5,018 nt of DNA, from positions 1-5,018 of the forward strand of contig JAOAPP010000388.1 of assembly GCA_025462985.1 (NCBI GenBank). Reading direction: 5' to 3'. Under the pieces are notes generated by a model, which was given only the letters and a program-made list of their open reading frames with translations, was not told where the DNA came from and ran no database searches. Both the position numbers and the translations under genes were made by a program. Source of the stretch: Bryobacterales bacterium. Lineage in GTDB: Bacteria > Acidobacteriota > Terriglobia > Bryobacterales > Bryobacteraceae. Below are positions 1-5,018 of the stretch, in pieces (position 1 is the first letter of the stretch; each line of letters opens with the position of its first letter).

Positions 1-1
1 G

Positions 2-460
2 CCACCTTCAGCTGACGCCCTCAGCCCATATAAGAAGGCCGCCCCGAAACGCCGCGTCCCCGGCTACTACCGTCTCGTAAACTATTTCGGGTCGCCTGCG
101 ACAGCTACGTCGGACTCGCGGGGGCGGACGGTGTTTCATTTCAGCGCGCTGCCGAAAGACATCGTGAAGGTGATGGACTCCGATGTATCGCAGAACGCTA
201 CCGCAGATGCATCTTTGAGCGAGGCAGACGGAACGCCGTTCGTGGAGCAATTGCACGTCGCCGTTCGGCCAATGCGCCTGAAGCTGATCGCGAAGCTCGA
301 GAGCTACGAATTCACGGCGCGCTACCGCATCGGGCCTGAAGGGAAGCCGCTTCTGATGGAGCAGACTACAGACCAATCCGGCTCAGGCATGGGGCAGGAA
401 GGAAAGGTGCACACCGTAGTCACCTACAGCAACTACCGGGCGGTCGCCAATCGACGATGA
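2..460 (+). CDS. Secreted protein of unknown function, copy A (5' truncated)
   Basis: This is the C-terminal 152 codons of a gene whose start lies before the window. The frame is open from base 2 to the TGA at 458-460. A GTG at 131 could be taken as a start, but the coding frame and its similarity to copy B extend upstream of it to the window edge, so that start is very unlikely. The fragment aligns without gaps to residues 96-245 of the complete copy at 1188-1925, with about 96 of 150 residues identical by hand count. Shared blocks include RRVPGYYRL, DSRGRTVFH, LPKD, VRPMR, GPEGKPLL, GQEG and YRAV. By analogy with copy B the missing N-terminus should carry a signal peptide, placing the protein in the periplasm or exported. 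The alternation of short polar and hydrophobic stretches suggests a beta-rich fold. I do not recognise a characterised family and assign no activity. The stop overlaps the next start (ATGA), which implies translational coupling. Confidence 0.85.
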   Translation, partial: PPSADALSPYKKAAPKRRVPGYYRLVNYFGSPATATSDSRGRTVFHFSALPKDIVKVMDSDVSQNATADASLSEADGTPFVEQLHVAVRPMRLKLIAKLESYEFTARYRIGPEGKPLLMEQTTDQSGSGMGQEGKVHTVVTYSNYRAVANRR

Positions 461-1149
461 GCAACCCGATCTTACCGATCCACATTGCCGCCGGCGGACT
501 CGCCCTTGTTCTCGGCGCCGTGGCGCTTTCGGTGAGGAAGGGTGGCACTGTCCACCGCCGCGGCGGGCTGCTGTTCGTCTATGCCATGCTCGTCATGGGG
601 ACGACTGCCGCGATTCTGGGCAATGTCGGGGGCGGGTTGATGGCGATCTACTTTGTCGTCACGGCGCTGACGACCGTCCGCCCCGTGTCGCCATGGACCC
701 GCCGCATCAATGTGGCCGCGCTGGTGCTAGTGGCCGGACTTGCGTCTCTCGACATCCTGGGGGGAGTGAAGGCCTTCAACAGTCCTCGCGGTTCCCTCAA
801 TGGCGTCCCGTTCGCGATGTTCTTCTTCCTCGCCACCATCATGATCCTGGCGGCGATTGGCGACGTACGCGTCATGCGGTTCGGCGTGGCTCGCGGTGGG
901 CCGCGTCTGGCGCGCCATCTCTGGCGGATGTGCTTCGCTTTGTTCATCGCGGCTGGATCGTTCTTCTCGATTCGTGAGCGCGTGGCGAAAATCCTTCCCG
1001 AGCCACTCACGACAGCGCCGATGCGCATGCTGCCGATCCTCCTGATATTTGGCGCGATGTTCTACTGGCTGTGGAGGGTCCGCCGCCGCCGCCTTTTGCC
1101 AGTAATCGTCCGATACGACCCGATGCCACTCGCCGCTCCTGCGGAGTGA
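457..1149 (+). CDS. DUF2306-like seven-helix integral membrane protein
   Basis: The 230-residue product is almost entirely hydrophobic. Likely membrane segments lie near residues 5-24, 38-57, 59-74, 84-104, 116-136, 155-172 and 189-206, followed by a basic arginine-rich tail (VRRRR) that should be cytoplasmic. The opening pattern, HIAAGG in helix 1 followed by a KGGTVHRR loop and a second hydrophobic segment, is what I associate with DUF2306-type predicted membrane proteins. The RHLWRMCFALFIAAGSFF stretch near 153-170 is also typical of homologs I recall. Function is unknown for the family. Histidines 9, 33 and 154 lie in or beside predicted helices and could bind a cofactor, but that is speculation. 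The ATG at 457 overlaps the upstream TGA and has no clear Shine-Dalgarno sequence, which fits coupled translation. The family assignment is from memory of motifs; that it is a real membrane protein gene is much surer. Confidence 0.82.
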   Translation: MSNPILPIHIAAGGLALVLGAVALSVRKGGTVHRRGGLLFVYAMLVMGTTAAILGNVGGGLMAIYFVVTALTTVRPVSPWTRRINVAALVLVAGLASLDILGGVKAFNSPRGSLNGVPFAMFFFLATIMILAAIGDVRVMRFGVARGGPRLARHLWRMCFALFIAAGSFFSIRERVAKILPEPLTTAPMRMLPILLIFGAMFYWLWRVRRRRLLPVIVRYDPMPLAAPAE

Positions 1150-1187
1150 ATGTGAATGCACCAGCAAATCACCCCACGACCCAAACT

Positions 1188-1925
1188 ATGAAGAACCTCA
1201 TCACCAATCCGCTTACGCGCGCGGCAATCGCTGGCGCAGCCGTCTGGCTGGCATCCGTTTTCATAGCCCACGGCCAGAATAAGCCGGACGATCTCAAACA
1301 ACGGATTCTGGCCCAGGCGCAAAGTCTTAGTGCCGACGACTACGCCTTCACCCGCACCCTCAAAAGCGAACAGACCTCGAACGGGAAAACCGAGCAACAC
1401 GTCACCGTAGACAAGTTCGACCCCACGAAGGCCGGCGACGCACGTTGGATGCTGGTCTCGATGGACGGCGCGCCGCCATCGGCTGACGCGTTAGCCAAAT
1501 ACAAGAAGGAATCTCCCAATCGCCGCGTGCCAGGCTACTACCGGCTCACGAAATATTTCGGGACCAATTCGACCGTCACCACCGATTCTCGTGGACGGAC
1601 GGTATTTCACTATAACTCACTGCCGAAAGATACCGCGCTCATCATGAATTCGGATGTTTCGTCGAACTCCAGTGCCGATGTCTCGGTAACGGAGGCAAAC
1701 GGAACAGCCTTCGCCGAGCAGGTTCATCTTACCGTGCGGCCAATGCGCATAAAGCTCCTGATGAAGCTCGAGCGTTATGAATCTAGCTCTCGCTATCGCA
1801 TGGGGCCAGAAGGCAAGCCGCTTCTGGTCGAAAACATAGCCGAGATGAGCGGCTCAGGTCTAGGCCAGGAAGGACAAGGTCGCACTGTCATCACCTATAG
1901 CGACTACCGGGCGGTGGTTAAATAA
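1188..1925 (+). CDS. Secreted protein of unknown function, copy B (complete)
   Basis: I choose the ATG at 1188, giving 245 residues. The frame is open from a GTG at 1071, but that longer version would overlap the membrane protein gene by 79 bases and would put a proline-rich stretch before an otherwise normal export signal. From 1188 the protein begins with a textbook signal peptide: K2 and R11, a hydrophobic core at about 12-26, and likely cleavage after AHG at 27-29. The mature chain of about 216 residues should therefore be periplasmic or exported. There is no lipobox cysteine. The mature N-terminus is charged and probably helical (DDLKQRILAQAQSLSADDY); a FDP...W.L.S.DG..PSAD motif follows at about 80-100, then the blocks shared with copy A. 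No catalytic motif is evident, and a lipid- or ligand-binding beta fold is only a guess. Its stop is 21 bases before the permease gene, suggesting a functional partner. No strong ribosome binding site precedes 1188. Confidence 0.88.
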   Translation: MKNLITNPLTRAAIAGAAVWLASVFIAHGQNKPDDLKQRILAQAQSLSADDYAFTRTLKSEQTSNGKTEQHVTVDKFDPTKAGDARWMLVSMDGAPPSADALAKYKKESPNRRVPGYYRLTKYFGTNSTVTTDSRGRTVFHYNSLPKDTALIMNSDVSSNSSADVSVTEANGTAFAEQVHLTVRPMRIKLLMKLERYESSSRYRMGPEGKPLLVENIAEMSGSGLGQEGQGRTVITYSDYRAVVK

Positions 1926-1946
1926 TCGCACAACTGGTAACCATCT

Positions 1947-4368
1947 ATGTTATCCAGCCTCCTCTTCGCCAGTCGCTCGCTCATCCGGAGCCCGGGGTTC
2001 ACTCTTCTCGCCATAGTTACTCTTGGGCTCGGCATCGGCGCTAACACCGCGATGTTCAGTCTCATCAATGCGATCATACTTAAACCGCTCCCTTATCCGG
2101 CGAGCGAGCAGCTCGAGCGGCTTGACCGCGCCACGCCCCAGAACCCCCAGGGACGTATTTCGCCCGCCGACTTCATCGACCTGCGGCGTGAGATGCAAAC
2201 CTATGGTGAGATCGGCGGCTATACACTCGGCGACACCAGCCTCTCGGAACCCGGCCAGCCCGCTGAGATGGTCCGCGCCCTTCGCATCACCTCAAATTTT
2301 CTTTCCGTTCTCCGCGTTCCCCCTCAGCTCGGCCGCGATTTCCTCCCGCGCGAAGATCTTCCGGGAAACGACCGTGTTGTTATCATCAGTCAACGTTGCT
2401 GGAAGAACCGGTTCGGCGGCAGATACGACATCATTGGCCGCATCGTCCGCGTCGATGGCGAACCTCATGAGATTGTAGGAGTCTTGCCGGCGTGGTTCAA
2501 CGACTGGCGTCACCTCGGTGCGTTCGATTTCTTCCGCCCGCTGGCTCTCGATCAACAAAAGTCAGCCGACCGCCGGAGCACCATCATTCGGTCCATCGGC
2601 CGCCGTAGCGATAAACTCTCGCACGCTGAAGCGGCAGGCTTTATCGCCAACTTCGGCGCCCGCCTTGCGACCGACTTCCCCGAAGTCAACGCCGGCAGCA
2701 CCTGGCACACAGTCCCGCTCAACGGCACGGCCATGCCGAACAATGCTCTTATCATGATGGCAATGCTCATCAGCCTTTCCGGTTTTGTCCTGCTTATCGC
2801 TTGTTCCAATCTCGCGAACCTTCTTCTGGCCCGCACGATGGCGCGGGCCCGGGAATTCGCGGTGCGTTCCGCCCTCGGCGCCTCGCGCGGCCAACTACTG
2901 CGGCCATTGATCGCCGAGTCGCTCTTACTAGCTATCGCCGGCGGCGCCTGCGCGATCCTTGTCGCGCGATGGGCCGCCGATTGGCTCTCGGTTCGAACTA
3001 TTGGGGAGAACGGCGAAGGCATTGTGTTCGCTTTTGACTGGCATGTCTTCGGTTGGGCTTTTGTCGCCTCGCTCGTCACCGCCGTCGCCTTCGGGCTGGC
3101 GCCCGCGCTCTTCGCGTTGCGCCTCAATGTGAGCGACACGCTAAAGAGTGGTGCGCGCGGTATGACCGGCGGTCGTGGTCATCAACGATTTCGCCACGGC
3201 CTTATCATAGGTCAGTTTACGCTCGCGATGGTGTTGCTCACGGGGGCGGCGCTCTTTGCCCGCGCGCTCGACGAGTTAAATAACACTCGCGTCGGCTGGC
3301 AGTCCGAGCATGTCGTCACCGGAACCGTGGTGCTTCCCGCCGCCGGCTACCCCGATCCTGATAGAATTACCGCCTTCCAGCGCGTTACCCTCGAGAGGCT
3401 GCAAGCTATCCCCGGCGTCGCTTCCGCCAGTATTTGTTCCTTCACGCCGTTCTTCAATTGGGCCGATGTCCGGAAGTATGTCGTCGAGGGCCGCGAGCTT
3501 CCCCAACCCGGGCGCGAACCTGCCGCGGTAGTTAACAGCATTACTCCACGTTACTTCGACACCTTCGGCACTCGCCTGCTTTCCGGCCGCGCCTTCAACG
3601 AAACTGACAATCAAACCTCGCCGAAGGTTTTCATCGTCAGCCAATTGATGGCGGTGGCGCTGTTCGGGAACGAAAATCCGATTGGACACCGGCTCGCTCA
3701 AACCGGCATCGGAAGTTCCCAGTGGGGTGAGGTCGTTGGCGTGGCGGCCGACATTAAATCGATCCTTCCAGACCCAGGACCGGTGACCTTCCAACTCTAC
3801 CAGCCCATGGCCCAGGACCCGCGGCCTTACCATCAGATCGCCGTGCGCACCACGGGCGTCGCACCATCGACGCTTCTCTCAAGCATCCGCAGCATTATGA
3901 CCCAGCTCGATGCCGATTTACCCATCCGTCAACTCGAACCTGGCGACACGACCATCGAGCGTGCCAACTCCCAAACCGCGATCCTGCGCGACATGCTGAC
4001 CGCGTTCGCGCTGCTGGGCCTCGGTCTCGCTTCGTTAGGCATCTACGGCGTCATCGCCCGCACCATGGCTCAACGCACGGGCGAGTTTGCCATTCGCTTC
4101 GCCGCTCGGCGCAACCATCAGGGATATCACCCGCATCGTGCTGATTTCCGGCGTCAAGCTGGCGCTGATCGGATCAGCTCTCGGTTTCTTGGGAGCGGTA
4201 GCTCTTGCGCGACTGCTTGCTCTCACTAACCCCGGCATGCACTTCAATAATCCTTTCATATCGATCGGCGCAACCCTCCTTCTTATCGCCGTCGCCCTGG
4301 TCGCCTCGTGGCTCCCTGCCCGCCGCGCGGCACGCATCAATCCGATAGAAGCTCTCCGCGCCGAGTAA
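1947..4368 (+). CDS. ADOP-type orphan ABC permease (FtsX/MacB family), frameshifted near the 3' end
   Basis: This is an inner-membrane permease with two MacB/FtsX-like halves in one chain. After one frameshift is corrected it is 806 residues, normal for the acidobacterial duplicated orphan permease type. Half 1 has a helix at about 18-45 with the typical GIGANTAMFSLINAIIL KPLPYP signature, a periplasmic MacB-like core at about 50-265, and helices at about 270-292, 323-348 and 366-391 that include the cytoplasmic REFAVRSALGAS coupling motif. Half 2 has a helix at about 417-440, a second periplasmic domain at about 441-680, a helix at about 683-703, then GEFAIRFA. As read, the frame runs on to a stop at 4227-4229 (760 residues, the last 41 out of register). 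The true C-terminus, ending in the classic ARRAARINPIEALRAE, is in the next frame up to 4368. No ATPase is fused or adjacent, so any energy source must be encoded elsewhere. MacB relatives move peptides, antibiotics or lipoproteins or transmit force to periplasmic partners; the substrate here is unknown. The gene is either a recent pseudogene or carries a sequencing error. Confidence 0.9.
4101..4107 (+). other. One-base insertion (frameshift) in the permease gene
   Basis: The bases GCCGCTC interrupt the conserved GEFAIR-x-ALGA coupling motif of the second FtsX half. Reading GCC then CTC, or GCG then CTC, would give the expected FALGATIRDI. One surplus base is therefore present, either the G at 4104 or a C at 4102-4103. 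Before it the frame starting at 1947 is family-like; after it the frame one base later is family-like. The change point is fixed to within a few bases because both flanks match conserved residues. No obvious slippery heptamer or strong downstream stem suggests programmed frameshifting. A true mutation and an assembly or read error are both possible. Confidence 0.85.
4105..4368 (+). pseudogene. Displaced C-terminal segment of the permease
   Basis: These 87 codons plus a TAA complete the permease after the frameshift and should not be read as an independent gene. The translation begins LGATIRDITRIV and holds two membrane helices, one at about residues 12-34 of the segment (VKLALIGSALGFLGAVALARLL) and one at about 49-68 (IGATLLLIAVALVASWL). 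It ends in the ARRAARINPIEALRAE tail typical of MacB/FtsX permeases. The same frame is open from 4087, where a TTG could serve as a weak start, but I see no ribosome binding site there and the bases before 4105 encode the permease in the other frame. Intact coding character in this segment argues that any lesion is recent. Confidence 0.75.
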
Positions 4369-4370
4369 CC

Positions 4371-5018
4371 ATGAAGATAAGACGCCTGCTGAAATGGACT
4401 GGACGCGGCCTGCTGGTCGTGTTCGTCACCCTCATCGGGTGGGGCCTGATTGCTTACTGGACTTCGACCAATGACTGCGGACGCAGCATTCCTGCCGGAG
4501 TTGAGCGGATGAAAGCGATCAGGTATTGTGAATACGGACCGCCTGATGACGTTCTGAAACTGGAACAGGTTGAAAAGCCGGTTCCGAATGACAAGCAGAT
4601 TCTCGTCCGCGTTCGCGCCGTCTCTCTCAGATTTTTTGACGGGGGCATGCTCGGAGGCAGCATCCCCGGCAGGCTCCTCTTCGGACTTCGCAAGCCGAAA
4701 AACACCACCCCGGGATCTGACTTCGCCGGAACAGTTGAAGCGGCCGGCAGGAACGTGACCGAGTTCAAACCGGGCGATGAAGTGTTCGGCGTAAAAGCAG
4801 GATGTCTCGCCGAATACGTCTGTGTCAGGGCCGACCGAGGCGCCGTGGTTTCAAAGCCAACTAACGTTACCTTCGAGCAAGCCGCAACGATCCCTACCGC
4901 CCTCGTTGCTTTACAAGGCCTGCGCGACGTAGGCCAGGTGAAAGCAGGGCAAAAGGTCCTGATCAATGGTGCGTCCGGAGGCGTCGGCACATTTACCGTT
5001 CAGATCGCCAAGGCTTTT
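4371..5018 (+). CDS. Membrane-anchored MDR-family NAD(P)-dependent alcohol dehydrogenase / quinone oxidoreductase (3' truncated)
   Basis: The frame is open from the ATG at 4371 to the window end (216 codons, no stop). Residues 1-12 are basic and residues 13-30 form a single membrane helix (LLVVFVTLIGWGLIAYW), followed by a short STNDC linker with Cys36. The soluble enzyme then begins at M47 (MKAIRYCEYGPPDDVLKLEQ), where ordinary cytosolic homologs start. GroES-like landmarks follow: G115-S-D117-F-A-G120 and KPGDEVFG at 133-140. The nucleotide-binding fold opens with VLINGASGGVGTF; the glycine-rich turn is at 200-206. The structural and catalytic zinc ligands of classical alcohol dehydrogenases are not seen in the part present, so an NADPH-dependent quinone or enone reductase activity is likelier. 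The usual Asn-Pro of the SVNPLD motif is Arg87-Phe88 here. The positive N-terminus suggests a helix with its N-terminus inside, which would put the enzyme domain outside the membrane unless the topology is inverted. The gene begins 2 bases after the permease stop. Confidence 0.88.
   Translation, partial: MKIRRLLKWTGRGLLVVFVTLIGWGLIAYWTSTNDCGRSIPAGVERMKAIRYCEYGPPDDVLKLEQVEKPVPNDKQILVRVRAVSLRFFDGGMLGGSIPGRLLFGLRKPKNTTPGSDFAGTVEAAGRNVTEFKPGDEVFGVKAGCLAEYVCVRADRGAVVSKPTNVTFEQAATIPTALVALQGLRDVGQVKAGQKVLINGASGGVGTFTVQIAKAF
4497..4511 (+). promoter_or_regulatory. Possible internal ribosome binding site and start for an unanchored dehydrogenase
   Basis: A GGAG at 4497-4500 lies 8 bases before an in-frame ATG at 4509-4511 (M47 of the dehydrogenase). 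This ATG corresponds to the usual start of soluble family members. It is a better Shine-Dalgarno match than anything before the ATG at 4371, so a second, cytosolic form could be made. Against this, the upstream 46 codons encode a convincing membrane anchor with coding-like composition. The site may also be a chance match in a GC-rich gene. Confidence 0.3.

Noticed and set aside
131..460. A separate 109-residue gene starting with the GTG at 131
   Set aside because: The frame is open from base 2 and the upstream residues (PPSADAL...RRVPGYYRL) match copy B, so this is part of a longer gene entering from the left.
1071..1187. An N-terminal extension of copy B from a GTG at 1071
   Set aside because: It overlaps the membrane protein gene by 79 bases, encodes a proline-rich stretch that does not look conserved, and would bury a clean signal peptide that starts exactly at the ATG at 1188.
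1926..1946. A promoter or terminator between copy B and the permease
   Set aside because: The gap is only 21 bases with no inverted repeat, T-run or convincing -35/-10 pair.
2552..3139. Long minus-strand open frames opposite the permease, and similar ones at 727-1167, 3276-3833 and 4454-4990
   Set aside because: They lie opposite well-supported plus-strand genes, have low-complexity arginine- and alanine-rich translations typical of GC-rich antisense frames, and show no family motifs.
4095..4140. Programmed +1 frameshifting in the permease
   Set aside because: No slippery run, stop codon at the shift or obvious stimulatory stem is visible, and this is not a known feature of the family. A mutation or a sequencing error is simpler.
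4087..4368. An independent small two-helix membrane protein
   Set aside because: Its sequence is exactly the missing C-terminal end of the permease, and its possible TTG start has no ribosome binding site. A frameshift explains it better.
1..5018. CRISPR array, insertion sequence, attachment site or RNA gene
   Set aside because: I found no regularly spaced short repeats, transposase motifs, terminal inverted repeats or tRNA/rRNA-like segments. The only sizeable repeat is the protein-level similarity of the two secreted paralogs.

Overview
The window is about 5 kb of GC-rich bacterial DNA (roughly 60% G+C by eye). It is filled end to end by one tightly packed set of five genes, all on the plus strand. 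Both outer genes are cut by the window edges. The key marker is a roughly 800-residue orphan FtsX/MacB-type permease of the 'ADOP' architecture: two permease halves in one chain with no ATPase. Such permeases are greatly expanded in soil Acidobacteriota and are also common in Verrucomicrobiota and Gemmatimonadota. Together with the DUF2306-like membrane protein and a membrane-anchored medium-chain dehydrogenase, this suggests a soil or sediment member of Acidobacteriota or Verrucomicrobiota. No rRNA, tRNA or housekeeping marker is present to decide between them.

Layout: (1) 2-460, the C-terminal part of a secreted protein of unknown function. (2) 457-1149, a seven-helix DUF2306-like membrane protein whose start overlaps the previous stop in an ATGA. 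(3) 1188-1925, a complete second copy of the secreted protein, about 64% identical to the first over 150 ungapped residues by my hand alignment. (4) 1947-4368, the orphan permease, disrupted near its end by a one-base insertion at about 4102-4104. The conserved C-terminal end continues in the next frame up to 4368. (5) 4371 to beyond 5018, a zinc-independent-looking quinone oxidoreductase/NAD(P)-dependent alcohol dehydrogenase with an N-terminal membrane anchor, truncated by the window end. Junctions are a 4-base overlap, then gaps of 38, 21 and 2 bases. I see no internal promoter or terminator, so cotranscription is likely.

Functional reading (inference): every product is predicted to be in, anchored to or exported across the inner membrane, so the set looks like an envelope module. 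No substrate can be named. The parts most worth a second look are the permease frameshift, the pair of secreted paralogs around the DUF2306-like gene, and the conserved-looking membrane anchor on the dehydrogenase. I found no mobile element, CRISPR array, RNA gene or defence system, and nothing that clearly amounts to a new system.
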